Shown: one piece after another, positions 40,701 to 52,269 of the stretch
Numbering within the stretch: position 1 is the first letter of the stretch
Layout of the letters: each line of letters begins with the position of its first letter
Assembly (NCBI GenBank): GCA_030220185.1
Contig: JASPKZ010005707.1
Span: forward strand, 496,001 to 560,000
Source of the DNA: Diploptera punctata
Lineage: Eukaryota; Arthropoda; Insecta; Blattodea; Blaberidae
Length of the DNA stretch: 64,000 bases
Direction of reading: 5' to 3'
The notes under the pieces: generated by a model
Told to the model about the DNA's origin: nothing
Databases searched by the model: none
The model's input: the letters and a program-made list of their open reading frames with translations, nothing else
Translations under genes and position numbers: made by a program

Positions 40701-41353
40701 CGACAAAACTATTGCGCAAAAAATCATTTTTTGAACTTAGGTGTTCGTCTTATGTGAATTTTATTATAAACATAATTTAAGTACAATATTTGTTTATTCC
40801 AAGTGTTGATAAAACATTAAAGAAAATTATAAGAATAAAAACAGATTGTTGAAATAAATATTTTGTTGTTAGCATACTGTAAAGTAGCCCTAAATAGCAT
40901 TATACGTATTTTGCCAAGATTTTTGCACAAAGGATGAGATATTAGATTTACACGGTTAATCAAAATATATCACAGCAAATCTCTTTTGTTATTCTTTGTC
41001 ATCATATTCGTCACTCCAAGGATTAGGCAATTTTCCGTTCCGATTTCATAGTGCATCAATCCAACGTTTAAATTCTTTGTTATTTTGACATTTTATATTT
41101 TACTTCAGGATTTTCACGTTTGGAGCATCCTACTGTTGTTAGAAAGCATACTGATGCTCCAAAATCCCTGGTAACGTCTTTAAACTCTTTTATATCCTTA
41201 AGAAACCTTTTTGCGTCAATCCCTTCAAGGACCCCTAGCGGGGAAACGGAGAACTTGTCAATTTTCTTTACTTATCAAAAGAGTATTGTTTTACCTCCTC
41301 TACAAACTCTCAAAGTTAGTATATGGAATGTTTACAGACTGTGTGTATGATAT
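40701..41353. other. Non-genic sequence with a short LINE 3' end
   Basis: Near 40995-41080 a minus-strand LINE end is visible (CCAAGGATTAGGCAATTTTC on plus). The plus frame 41120-41350 has no domain I recognise. Confidence 0.4.
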
Positions 41354-41753
41354 ATCGGCCGCGGTGGACTAGTGGTTATCTCCTTGCCTCTGGTCCCGAG
41401 GGTCGCGGGTTCAAACCCGGCCGGGGTTGATGGATTTTTTTTAGGACGTATAAATCCAAGGAGCAAGTCCTCCGGGAGGGACTTTAAGCGCGTGGGTCCC
41501 AAGTCTGAGGATTTTCAGGCTCATAAAAGGTCCTTAAGTCTGAATTAAAAGGCCTCTAAGCAAAATTTACTGAATTTTCCCGTCCTAGTACTATCTTGGT
41601 TTCCTAGATGTCAGTATGAGGCGGAACGCTGACCACGGACCACTCAAATGATATCTATACGAAAACAAGTTTAACTGAAAGTTAGTATGGTTCAAATTCT
41701 TCCCTGTAGGGGGAGAGTGCCTAAATCTCTGTTAAGGGAAACATGGGCTTACA
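41354..41753 (+). mobile_element. SINE-A copy 2
   Basis: Head GCCGCGGTGGACTAGTGG and B box GGGTTCAAACCC; body as 7842-8200 with a 40-bp extra segment (GGGACTTTAAGCGCGTGGG). The tail reads CTTACAAGAAGAAG and runs into the polypurine tract. Confidence 0.8.
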
Positions 41754-42395
41754 AGAAGAAGAAGAAGAAGGAGAAGAAGAAGGAGAAGAAGAAGGAGAAG
41801 AAGAAGAAGGAGGAGGAGAAGAAGAAGAAGAAGAAGAAGGAGAAGAAGAAGGAGAAGATGAAGATGAAGATGAAGAAGAAGAAGAAGAAGATGATGAAGA
41901 AGATGAATAAGAAGAAGATGATGATGAAGAAAAAGTATATGAAGATGATGAAGAAGAAGATGATGATGAAGAAGAAGAAGATGATGATGATAAAGAAGAA
42001 GAAGAAAGAGAAGAAGATGATGAAGAACAAGAAGAAGGAGAAGGAGATGATGAAGAAGGAGGAGGAGATGAAGAAGGAGGAGGAGAAGATGATGAAGAGG
42101 GCGGAGGAGAAGATGATGAAGAGGGCGGAGGAGAAGATGATGAAGAGGGCGGAGGAGAAGATGAAGAAGGAGGAGGAGAAGAAGAAGAAGATGAAGAACA
42201 AGGAGAAGAAGATGTTGAAGAAGGACGAGGAGAAGAAGAAGATGAAGAAGGAGGAGCAGAAGATGATGAAGAGGGAGGAGGAAAAGAAGAAGGTGAAGAA
42301 GGGAGGAGGAGAAGATGATGAAGAAAGAGGAGAAGGAGGAGGAGAAGAAAATGTTAAAGGTGGAAGAGAAGGAGGAGGAGACGGAGAAGAAGATG
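41754..42395. repeat. 640-bp polypurine (GAA/GAG/GAT) tract
   Basis: The plus strand is almost all A and G, in GAA, GAG, GGA and GAT triplets, with few T or C. Lys/Glu frames on plus and Leu/Phe frames on minus are artefacts. It starts exactly at the SINE-A tail. Confidence 0.95.
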
Positions 42396-43329
42396 AAGAA
42401 AAATTGTATAGTATTCAACATTTTTATCAGGATAAAGTGAATATTGAAATAAAATAATGGTACACCGACTTCTAATTTGAATTTAAAAAATCTAAAAATG
42501 TCCTGAAAATGTTGATATCTCTGAGGGAGTAAATTAACAAGGGCTAGTGTATTTATGATTACTAAGGTTTTTTTTTATTTAAGGGGAACATAAATACCCT
42601 CAATCGCTTACGTTAAATGCTGCTTACATTGCGCGTGTCTTCTCAAATATATTCGCGTCTAATGATTCCGTGATGTATTTTTTTTCGAGGTCGACTGGAA
42701 CAGAAAGTCACATGACTTCACCTCTGTGAAATATTAAATTACACGTTTAAAGCGTATGAAACAATCTCGCTATTTATATCGATCATTGTAAGTTAGCCAA
42801 TCAATGATGCAAGCGAAATTATGAAGGTTAAGGTGTTCTTGCCAAGGTATGCAAGTATTTTAGATGTTATCACACGTTATTTTGTTGCTTTATTCATAAT
42901 ATAAACAGCATTTGCTGCAAGGCCAGTTTCTTTTTAATAATACTTCCTTATTTATTTATTAAAGTGACAGAGTTCATTGGCCATTGTATTCATATGTTGA
43001 TCTTTAAAACATATTAGATTGTTGTTGACGATTGAGCAATAGGAATCGGTTACAGGAGATCTAGTTCAGGCAAAATGACACCGCATTCTACCAGCAGCAC
43101 TTACAAATGAATTTCTCTTTTTTTTAATAACTATGTGTTCTCATTAGTCAATTTAATTTGTAATTATCTATTGTTTTAAAGAACGTATGAGGTAAGATTC
43201 TTTGTGAAAACAAATTGTCTATCTTTTATTGATGACACAGTGATCCACATTTTACAATTACACACTTTATTTCTGCTTCTTCGTTTTCTTAAACTTAATT
43301 TGTAGGATTTTCATCCTGTTTATTTCCAA
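42396..43329. other. Non-genic sequence
   Basis: No gene or repeat recognised. Confidence 0.4.
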
Positions 43330-43880
43330 AACAACTCCTCGGAGGAAGACGTTTTGGATGTTCATTCACTGTCTATCCATCTCTTGGCTGGTCTTCCTCT
43401 TGTTCTTCTCCCGTCCATTGGTCTATCTTCTTTAGCTCTTTTTTGCAAGTCGGTTTTCTTCCATTCTTTCTATATGACCCTTCCAATATTTTCGTCTATA
43501 TATAATAAATTTGGTTATGTATTGAATATGACATTTGTCTCTAATTTCTGTGTTGTGTATTTTATCCAATAATGTTTCCCCCTGAATAGTTCTTAAGATT
43601 TTAATTTCACATGTGCTTGTTATTTGTTTAGTTTTTGTTGTATCAGCCCTAGTTTCTGTCCCATATACGATAACTGGTCGAACTATCGTTTTGAATATGC
43701 GGGTTTTGCTTTGTATTGACATATGTTTGTTGCGCCAAATTAAATCTTTCATATATCCTGATATTTATGCTGCTTTATCAGCTTGTTTCTTTACTTATTT
43801 TATTAAATTTTTAGTGTTTGTTATTAGTACACCTAAATTATTAAATTCTGATACTTCTGATACAATTTAATTAAGATACA
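43330..43880 (-). mobile_element. LINE reverse transcriptase C-terminal fragment (group M)
   Basis: Minus frame 43752-43432: MKDLIWRNKHMSIQSKTRIF, VRPVIVYGTETRADTTK, CEIKILRTIQGETLLDK and YWKGHIERMEENRLAKK. The 3' end (GGRPRDGW-like) is shifted. Confidence 0.75.
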
Positions 43881-44090
43881 AGTAATGTGAGAGGAAACGT
43901 TAAAAAAAGAGATTACTAGATTAAAGTGGAAAATGTATGTAGGACGGAGATTGAAAGAATTAGAAATAATGGGAGGAAAACAAAGTGTTATAATTCTCTA
44001 TACTTGATCTTTATATATTTAACCCTGCTGACAAAATTAAAGTCCAAAATAAAACCACTGTTAACTGTTAAAGTACAGCACTAAGTACAC

Positions 44091-44626
44091 AGGTCAACAT
44101 GATTTTTGTCTCATGAGTACCAATAGTTGTACTTAATGCAGTTTTTATTGTGTTTTTAAATATGTATTCGGAATCTCTTCATCACCCACAGTTTTTTATT
44201 TCAATTTCAATTAGTGGATTTAAATAATTATTTTTAATAAATGTTTCTTCGTCCATTTGTCCGTTGTAAAATAAAACGGGGAACACTTTCATCAGGAGAT
44301 TTCAGCTATGGAAAAGAGATATCAAGGCAAATGGAATCCTAATATGCTGGCCGATTATTGTTGGGCCGTCAAGAGGGATGCTCCATAGGCGAAATATAGC
44401 AGAAAATCGTGATTTCTTACTTTCTAGGTGAGTCCGAATGTTCGAACATTGTGTAGTTACGAATGTAGAAAATATTAAAGTGTTTGAAATTATAAATTCC
44501 TGTCTCTCGGAAACCTTGCGTGATGAAGAAAAACCGATATCATATTTGAATTCAGGAGAGAAAATACTATCAGAATCACATTTTTCTTTCTGAGACAAAA
44601 AAAGTTTATTTTTTGTTGCTCAGTGT
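44091..44626 (+). mobile_element. Dispersed repeat Y, copy 4
   Basis: The plus strand reads AMEKRYQGKWNPNMLADYCW and AVKRDAP, a stop, then AKYSRKS. It has the empty MITE site TTGTACTTAATGCAG. Confidence 0.65.
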
Positions 44627-45130
44627 TATTAATATAAAATTGACAAATGCCGAGACTTAAACATAAACCATCCATTTTCTCAATTGGTTTTATATTTAGT
44701 AAAAATAAAACTTAATTACTTAAATTTCCAGTTGAAATATTATTATCGTTAGTAGTAGTTGTTGTAGTATGATTGTAAAACAAGTTACGTTTATTCGAAA
44801 ATATGACTCAAGGGCTAATATTCGGGCTTATAAGGGATGAGTATGTAAAAAGGTATAATATTTAAAATGAAGGATTTCATGTTTTGTTTTCTCATCCTCT
44901 TACTGTCAGGGGTACTAAGTGTAAGGAGTTTGAGATAATTTTTTTGCTGAAGGTTTGACAGTAGAAATACTTTCAATTTTTAATGGGAAAACACCATTAT
45001 GAAGGCTCTATAATAATGGACGAATAATGTTCAAATCAATTATAACTTATGAATCGGTATGTCTTTAAGAGGAACTGGAATCAGTAGGATAGGGCATTGC
45101 CGTTTTGGTTTCCGTAAGCCATATATTTGT
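44627..45130. other. Non-genic sequence
   Basis: No feature recognised. Confidence 0.4.
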
Positions 45131-45440
45131 CTTCTTCTTCTTCTTCTTCCTTCCAAGTATTAGGCCAAGGCCTGTTACGATCCTATAGAAAATTTTCCCT
45201 CCAGCGTTTCATAGGACGGCCCAGTGATCTTCGTCCTCCTGGTATATAATTATAAACAGCTTTGGGGATCCGATTTGAACTCATTCTTTCAAGATGGTGT
45301 TTCCAATTTAGTTGGTACTGTTTAATATATTCCAAAATTGGCGTAGTCTTCAATTCTTTTAAGATATCGGTGTTCCTTTTCCGATCCCATCTGGTGTAAC
45401 CCGCTGTTCTGCGCATGAATCTCATTTCACAAGCCGTTAT
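45131..45440 (-). mobile_element. LINE 3' end, left of an inverted pair
   Basis: Minus frame 45425-45183: MRFMRRTAGYTRWDRKRN, YQLNWKHHLERMSSNRIPK and GRRSLGRPMKRWRENFL. The tail is (GAA)n on minus. Confidence 0.75.
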
Positions 45441-45484
45441 TCTGCTTTCATGTTGTTTTTTTATATATTTGTAATTGTTATTAT

Positions 45485-45674
45485 TAATTAATTAAACAGT
45501 ATCAACTAAATTGGAAACACCATCTTGAAAGAATGAGTTTAAATCGGATCCCCAAAGCTGTTTATAATTATATACGAAGAGGACGAAGATCACTGGGCCG
45601 TCCTATGAAACGCTGGAGGGAAAATTTTCTATAGGATGGTAACAGGCCTTGGTCTAATACTTGGAAGGAAGAAG

Positions 45675-45722
<48 letters not shown>
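45485..45722 (+). mobile_element. LINE 3' end, right of an inverted pair
   Basis: The plus strand repeats the preceding fragment: QYQLNWKHHLERMSLNRIPK and GRRSLGRPMKRWRENFL, with an (ATT)n tail. The two 190-bp copies form a hairpin. Confidence 0.75.
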
Positions 45723-45894
45723 TTCACTTAAAATGTAAATGGTTCCTAATTAACATTTAAATAAGTAACATTAATAATAACAATTATGTCACGAAACATC
45801 CTTTTTAATCTGTTCTAGTTGTCTATTTTCTTTTTTTTAATGTAACATATTTTTTGCACGATAGTACGTTTTATCGTACTGGCGACCATGATTG

Positions 45895-46005
45895 AAAGTT
45901 GAACCTCCTACATTTCGGGGCTGCCAACCTAAATAACTATACCGTAATATTACATTTACATCCATGTGCGGGCAGTAAAACCACTGCCCTCTATGGATAC
46001 TACGT

Positions 46006-46049
<44 letters not shown>

Positions 46050-46215
46050 AAAAAAAATCGCTAGAAGTAGTGCCTAATATAACATTATACGAATCAAATC
46101 ACTGCATTTAAATGAACTGAACTTTATTTGAAACAATACAAAACAATAAATACGTACTTGCGGCCATGTTATCAATAATTGTTCTCAAGGCCCTCTGTTG
46201 TTTCAACTGATAAAC
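45895..46215 (-). repeat. Dispersed repeat Z, copy 2
   Basis: Inverted relative to 40005-40700 and without the SINE-C insertion. An (AT)n tract at 46011-46048 is inside. Confidence 0.65.
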
Positions 46216-46889
46216 ATATGAAAATCAAATAAAACTAAGTTTTATTTTTATTTAATTAATAATAAACATTGCCCACACTGTTAACGTTATTCAATTGTTT
46301 ATAATGAACGCAAATATTTCCAACAAAGATGTTATTGTTTTACTATTATTTATTATTTTGAAAACACCATCGAGCAAAAAATAATACACAACGCACGTTT
46401 GTGAAGTATTTTACAGAATCTCGCAAATTAAAAACCTCGCTATCGCATGGTTTATAAACATGTTTCCTCGATTCTGTAAAAACCTCTTCCCAACCTCGCA
46501 TCGTAATATTTCCAATTGCTCCAATTAAAGACGTGCACATTCTTATTAAGTATCAAATAAACCTGACCAGAGTTTATGCTCTTCAGGAGATGTAAAAAAA
46601 TATTTTTGTCAGTTATTTTTCGTCTTGGTTAGTATGAATTTTGTGTTGCGTCTTACTGCTGTGTTATCTCAGATGAGGCCCTGAAATTGTGCTGATCACT
46701 CATTCAAGGAAGCCCTTCATGACCTTGTGTGGCCAAGAAAGTGTGCGTGTTATCCATAGATTAAAAAATTCCCCTCCCAATAGGTCAGTATAAGGCCCAC
46801 GTGACGTGTGGCACATAAAATAACCTATCAATATTAGTAAAATTCACATCAAATTCCGTTGAAGTGAAGTCATATGATGAAAGATAAAA
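46216..46889. other. Non-genic sequence
   Basis: No feature recognised. Confidence 0.4.
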
Positions 46890-47190
46890 ATTAAATTGTA
46901 CCTGTTGGTAGGTGCCGTCGTCCTCAACTTTGTTAAAATATTGTATATAAAATTAACTGGAGCGCTTTCGGAAGTTATCTTCCATCTTCTGCAGGTTGAG
47001 TTTCCGCTATTTGTTGTTGTATATCAAACAGTTGGAGTAAACATCACCGTACACAACAACAACAACAACAAACAGCGGAAACTCAACCTGCAGAAGATGG
47101 AAGATACTTCCGAAAGCGCTCCAGTTAATTTTATATACAATATTTTAACAAAGTTGAGGACGAAGGCACCTACCAACATTTAATTTTTAA
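46890..47190. mobile_element. Foldback element F2
   Basis: Arms of about 120 bp (TTGGTAGGTGCCGTCGTCC, GGAGCGCTTTCGGAAGTTAT, TCTTCTGCAGGTTGAG) and their complements, with an (ACA)n loop. The open frame across it is an artefact. Confidence 0.82.
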
Positions 47191-47633
47191 CTTTCATCAA
47201 AAAAAAATCCTATAATGTTAGTGTCAATGGAGTGGAATGGAATTGTTCCTCTAGGAACTGAATAAATAAATAATTTTCCTCCATCATTTTATAGGAGCAA
47301 ATAATGATTTTAATACTGTATTGAAGTATATAAATTCAATTTCTTTCCGTAGTCCGACTCCTATATACTGTATTATAACGTTATGATTTTGTGTTTTCCA
47401 GGATCCACACCAGATGCCGTTTTAAATCAGAATACTGTAAGTGATAATTTCTTTTGATTAGTTTTTAAAGTTAAGTTTTTATTATTTTGTGATAGTGTTT
47501 TTGTCATTAAGTTGGCTATTCTTTTTCACCAATGGTAATACACATATTTCAAGGATAATATGGCCATTTTAGGTTAATTTCCGTCAACGTCTGATTCAAT
47601 TTAAAGGCATTTTCAGGATTCTTTAATATATGC
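47191..47633. other. Non-genic sequence with a possible micro-exon
   Basis: At 47402-47436, 35 bases lie between TTTTCCAG and GTAAGT on the plus strand and are open as GSTPDAVLNQNT when read from the preceding G. No neighbouring exon is visible. Confidence 0.2.
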
Positions 47634-47708
47634 CTGAGCCGGGATTTGAACCCGAGATCACTAACTCAATGCATCAGCGCGATTCCAACTTCGTCACTCA
47701 GACATTCC
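47634..47708 (-). pseudogene. tRNA-derived fragment (SINE head or tRNA pseudogene)
   Basis: The minus strand has GGGTTCAAATCCCGGCTCAG, a T arm with B box, after CGCGCTGATGCATTGAG. The D arm is poor. No full cloverleaf. Confidence 0.45.
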
Positions 47709-48140
47709 AGCAAAAAAATATTTTTCCTTTATATATTTCTATTCCATTGATAATGTAATTATTACATTCTCATAATGTAATTTGTGTTCTTTCGGTTCTT
47801 TCCTTGAAAATAATGCATGTGATCATTATTTCAAGAATGTTCAAGAAAAACCTTGTTTTATCAGATGGAACTATGAAGAAACCTTGCGTAATCAAGATGA
47901 AATTCTATGTTCACTTGAATTTTAATTTTTCTTATCTATCAAATGAAACTGTAAATTGATTTTGCATTAATTCAAACATTTTGAAGTTATAAAGAATGAC
48001 ATAAGTTTGATGTTGTATAAAATTGTTTCAGGCTTCAGAATATTAAAACACTGAAATAATGAATTCGAATTTTTGTTGTCATTAGATCAAATATTTATTG
48101 GAATAGTTAAGAAAACTTTCATTCTATCATGTTAATGTAG

Positions 48141-48177
<37 letters not shown>

Positions 48178-48234
48178 TAAGTATATTTAATTTAATGATA
48201 AAATAAGAAATGGGCACAACGTGCAAAGAAGATT
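47709..48234. other. AT-rich non-genic sequence
   Basis: It includes a (TA)n tract at 48140-48173. Nothing else recognised. Confidence 0.4.
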
Positions 48235-48862
48235 GTTCTCAGTCACTGCAGAGTTTCAACAACGATTCTGATCTCATCCTACAGTTTAACACATGATATT
48301 TCTTGCACTGTTCGCCACATCTTGAACACACGCAGTCTGGACCGGGCTCTGGTTGCTGCACAGCTTGTGGTGAAATCCATGCACAGCGAGTCTGGTCACT
48401 GTGTGGCGCAATTCATATCCTCCCTGAGTCCATTCACGGTTTGTCATGGCGTTAGTAATGCAGAATTCTTCCCATATTTTGCGTTTCTTCTCGTGGAGTT
48501 CTTGCAGGTGGTCCTGGTAAGCTGGTGTTACTGGTAGTAGGAACTTTAGCCTCAGCTCTTCTATGTAGAATGGTTCTCTGGAGAGTTCATAAACAAGTCG
48601 TGAGGGCGTGTATTTGGAGAGACAGAGCACCCTTTTTAGAAATGTGGCTTTTAGTTTCTCTAATTTTTCTAGGTTCGGCTTCTTTAAATGGACCCATATG
48701 TTCTCTAACCCATATTTTGCAACGGGATCAACTTTAAGTTCAAAAAGTTGTAGGGCTGTTTCTAGTGAGAGTCTGTTTATTGACTTAATCTCGCTTATGG
48801 CTCTTATCGCAGCATTTACTCTGTCATGTACATGGTGTCTAACACGCTTCCCTGTGTTTTAA
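48235..48862 (-). mobile_element. LINE C-terminal region with Cys-rich tail
   Basis: The minus strand is open from about 48862: HHVHDRVNAAIRAISEIKS, LFELKVDPVAKYGLENIW, LKRVLCLSKYTPSRLVYEL and ELHEKKRKIWEEF, to HGFHHKLC. A frameshift near 48350 then separates CVCSRCGEQCKKYHVLNC, a CxCxxCxxxCxxxHxxxC cluster, from the body. YGLE plus the Cys-His tail identify the end of a non-LTR retrotransposon protein of a group unlike the RTE copies. Confidence 0.65.
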
Positions 48863-49249
48863 GTATATTTAATTAATGTTACCTTTAAATTGATTACAAT
48901 TTAGCATCAGGTTGCAAGTAGAGTATTCTAGAATTTTTATCTCGCGGACACAAAATTAATTTCGCTGGATCTGACAACTTTTACTATCGGCTGACACAAC
49001 CTTGCAAGGTTCACTCACTGGAAGTAGGTTACACTGTACACGGCAGTCAGTTGGTTTAAACAAATAACGAGGCTGTATTTAACCCGCCTCCAGCCATTTA
49101 CTGAAATAAATATCGGATAACTGGTCTCTAACATTTTCACTCGTAAAGACATTACTAGATCTCTAATAGATAATGCCTTTGTTTGCCACGACTTACATAA
49201 CAAGAATTAAATATATTTTCTCTAACCTATTTATGTGTAAAATGATGTA
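48863..49249. other. Non-genic sequence
   Basis: No feature recognised. Confidence 0.4.
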
Positions 49250-49735
49250 CTGTACTAACTTACTGGCACTATCGAACCCGTATGTTCATGGCAGCGAGGA
49301 CGTAAGCTCTCCATACATCCCTATCCTGAGCAAATGTTTTCCAATCATCCCCTGTATAATCTACTTCTCTCAAATCATGGTTAACATTATTGTCCCACCT
49401 CGTTCTTGGCCTACCACCTGGGAGTTTTCTCTTTTGTTTTTCTACAAGAAGCTTCCATGGACGTCTTTCATTCCCCATTCGTGCTACATGTCCTGCCCAG
49501 TACAGTCTACGAGACTTAACTGTTCTTTTTATATCTGGCTTCCTATAAAGACCATGTAGTTCATTGTTATGCAGCATTTTCCATTCGCGGAGCTGTTCAT
49601 CTCTCTTTGGTTCAAAAATGTTTGTAAGAACTTTATTCTCAATTACTCGTAATCTCATTTCCCCCCTTAAAGTAAGAGTCCATGTTTCACATAGATATAA
49701 GTGAGAGAATAATAGTTTATATATTTTCTGTTTAA
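49250..49735 (-). mobile_element. RTE-like LINE (main family), host of two insertions
   Basis: Minus frame 49769-49269: WTLTLRGEMRLRVIENKVL, RLYWAGHVARMGNERRPWKL, GRPRTRWDNNVNHDLREVDY to NIRVR. Its upstream part is interrupted at TTTAAC by a MITE, and then again at 49973 by another LINE; the remnant resumes at 50278. Confidence 0.8.
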
Positions 49736-49954
49736 CCCTTAAATTCGTAATGTATCCTTTTAGATACATCAGTTGGTTTAGTTAATTTAATATTTTAAAT
49801 ACATCAGAAGAAAATGAACTAAAATAAATCGTTTGAATGTGTGTCTAATAATACAATATACATAATCATAACAGATATACAAGATTCTGTTTTACTGCGG
49901 TCGGCCACATTCAAATATTTAACAGAAGAAATTTGTGTTTTGCCAATTTAAGGG
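49736..49954 (-). mobile_element. TTAA-target MITE, copy 3
   Basis: 219 bp, CCCTTAAATTCGTAATGTAT to CCAATTTAAGGG, inverted relative to copies 1 and 2. TTAA on both sides (49732-49735, 49955-49958). Other RTE copies have the uninterrupted TTTAACGTTTTTTGAAAGG. Confidence 0.92.
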
Positions 49955-49972
49955 TTAACGTTTTTTTAGAGA

Positions 49973-50247
49973 GATATAATAAGAACAGTTAAGTCTCGTA
50001 GACTGCGATGGGCAAGACATGTTGCACGTATGGGGAATGAAAGACGTGTATGGAAGCTCCTTGTAGAAAAACAAAAGAGAAAACTCCCAGTTGGTAGACC
50101 AAGAATGAGGTGGGAGAACAACATTAACTACGATTTGAGGGAAGTAGATTATACAGGGAATGATTGGAAAGCATTAGCTCAGGATAGGGATGTATGGAGA
50201 GCTTGTGTCCGCGCGGCCACGAACCTACGGTTTCGATAGTGCCAGTG

Positions 50248-50277
<30 letters not shown>
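49973..50277 (+). mobile_element. RTE-like LINE 3' piece inserted in another RTE copy
   Basis: From AGATATAATAAGAACAG to (GTAA)n; frame MGNERRVWKLLVEKQKRKLP and DYTGNDWKALAQDRDVWRA. The flanks TAACGTTTTTTTAGAGA (49956-49972) and TAACG-T8-AGAGA (50278-50295) are a target duplication with one T of difference. Confidence 0.82.
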
Positions 50278-50280
<3 letters not shown>

Positions 50281-50295
50281 CGTTTTTTTTAGAGA

Positions 50296-50640
50296 AGTTG
50301 TTACAAGAGCCTCAATAACTTACTGTACACAATTAAATTTTATGTGAAGGGCTTAAAGTATGACTGTCGTTAAAAACTGTTTAAAATATTTTTGTCGTTA
50401 AAATATTGGTCTATATTCTACAGTTGCAACAGATTAAACACTTGTATTATTCGGGAAGTATGATTAACTATTTTTTTAATGTGGAGTTAAGCCTACAGCA
50501 GTTGTCCGGTGACTGAGAAGGATCATTCCGAGGCTCTCTGAACGCTTGTTTAAATAGTTAGAACCCCCAAAATCTTCCATCGCATTAACATTAATAACCG
50601 CATCGAGGATCTCCATTTCAACATTTAGAACCCCTCCTCA
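50296..50640. other. Non-genic sequence
   Basis: No clear feature after the LINE remnant. Confidence 0.35.
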
Positions 50641-50660
50641 CACACACACACACACACACC

Positions 50661-51530
50661 ATCTTCCTATCCATGAAAAAACAGCAGTAATTCATACAGA
50701 TAGCAGAATAACATTAGATTCACTAGAAAACAATAAAAACCAACAAAACCTAATAGCATCCATTAGAGAGATAACTAAAAACTTAGAAATTCAGAATTGG
50801 AAAATTCACTACACATGGGTCAAGGCACACAACGGGAATGATGGCAACGAGATTGCTGATAGGTTGGCTAAACAAGCAGCAGGGAATGGAGAACTTCCAG
50901 TGTGTTACGACCGTAAACCAGTCAGTGTAGTTTTTAGTGAATTGCAATCAATGAGTTTAAATAAGTGGGAAAATGAATGGCAAAATACCACAAAGGGTGC
51001 AGTGACAAAATCCTTTTTACCTAGCGTGAAAGACAGATTGAAATTAAATTTACCCTTAACAGGAAAAATAACAACCTTCTTAACAGGGCACGGTGATATA
51101 ACAGTTATTACTATCGCTTTAAAATAAAAGATAGCCCTTTGTGTACATGCGGCATTTCAGATCAAACTATAGATCATCTATTATTTCAATGTACAAAATT
51201 AGAAACAGAAAGGCGGTTATTTAAAAACAACATGCTTAAGAAAAATGGTAATTGGACATTCGATAAAGTAAGACTAGTAGTGGTGTATACAGAAGAATTA
51301 ATCACCTTCATTAATTCCATAAAATTAAACAAACTTTAGAACAAAGGAAAAAAAAAAGCAAATTCAATGAGCATAACAAATAAAAAAAAAAAGTGGCCAT
51401 AGAAAATTAATTAAAAGACAAGAATTGTTATTTCCTTGTAAATAATTTTATGTAAATAATGTTGTAAACTAAAGCATGTAGTATTACATTTTTTGTTATG
51501 GAACATGCTGAATAAAGAGAAAAAAAACAC
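50661..51530 (+). mobile_element. LINE 3' end with RNase H domain (I/R1-type)
   Basis: The plus strand reads AVIHTDSRITLDSLEN, WKIHYTWVKAHNGNDGNEIA and DRLAKQAAG. These are the late part of an RNase H domain: the Asp of HTDS, the WVKAHNG-GNE segment and the last catalytic Asp of ADRLAK. A frameshift near 51085 precedes PLCTCGISDQTIDHLLFQC, a C-x-C ... H-x3-F-x-C knuckle. The A-rich 3' end has GAATAAAG. Both borders lie at (CA)n tracts. RNase H separates it from the RTE copies. Confidence 0.8.
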
Positions 51531-51549
51531 ACACACACACACACACACC

Positions 51550-51789
51550 TTTCATTATTTGTTTCGGATTCGTCACAAGTCACGAAAAAAATTGACAATA
51601 CCTCCAAAGATTCAACATCAGAGAAAATGCAAGTAGCAATTGTGGTATTAGCAGCCAAAGTGTAAACATATTATATTTGATGAACCTTTATTCTGGAGTG
51701 AATGGTTCGAAATCACCTGTATTCTAAACTACACCGCCTGTTTAAGTAAACCACCCATTACGGAAGAGCTCTTGTCAGACAAGAACTAC
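51550..51789. other. Non-genic sequence
   Basis: No feature recognised. Confidence 0.35.
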
Positions 51790-52045
51790 AGCGGCAGACT
51801 ACACTCTTATGGACCAGAAAATAAGTTCTGAGATAAGAGATCAATTAAATATTTTTAAATTGACTGATAAAATTGACAAAAACATACAAATTTGGTGCGA
51901 ACATCTAGTAAGAATGGTAGATGATAGACCTTCTAAAATGATTTTAAACTACAGGCCCACAGGATGTAGAAGTCAAGGAAGACCATTTGCTAGATGGAAA
52001 GACCAAATCTCTTGAAGTCGGAACGGGCCAGATGATGATGATGAG
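51790..52045 (+). mobile_element. LINE 3' end fragment
   Basis: Plus frame: KISSEIRDQLNIFKLTDKID, EHLVRMVDDRPSKMILNY and GRPFARWKDQIS, ending in (GAT)n. Confidence 0.7.
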
Positions 52046-52269
52046 GTTCATAAAAAAACATTAGTTTTAAATCAAATTATGTAATGCATCACATTTGTGA
52101 CACAACATATAAACCCTAATACACTTTAGGTGAAATAAGATTTATAATGTCGATTAATAAATAATAATGCTATTCTTTTCGGAAATTATTTTTTATTGAT
52201 TTAATTAACTATTTTTATTTTTGGTAACCTAAAAATGGTTTGCAAAAAATTAAAATGCAACTTATAAAT

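Noticed and set aside
41355..41430. Functional tRNA gene at the SINE-A head
   Set aside because: tRNA-like only; a second copy has the same non-tRNA body.
41687..42457. 256-codon Lys/Glu-rich frame
   Set aside because: It is a translated GAA/GAG/GAT microsatellite, open on both strands.
46896..47183. 95-codon frame across the foldback F2
   Set aside because: It spans both inverted arms and the loop, so it is a product of the palindrome.
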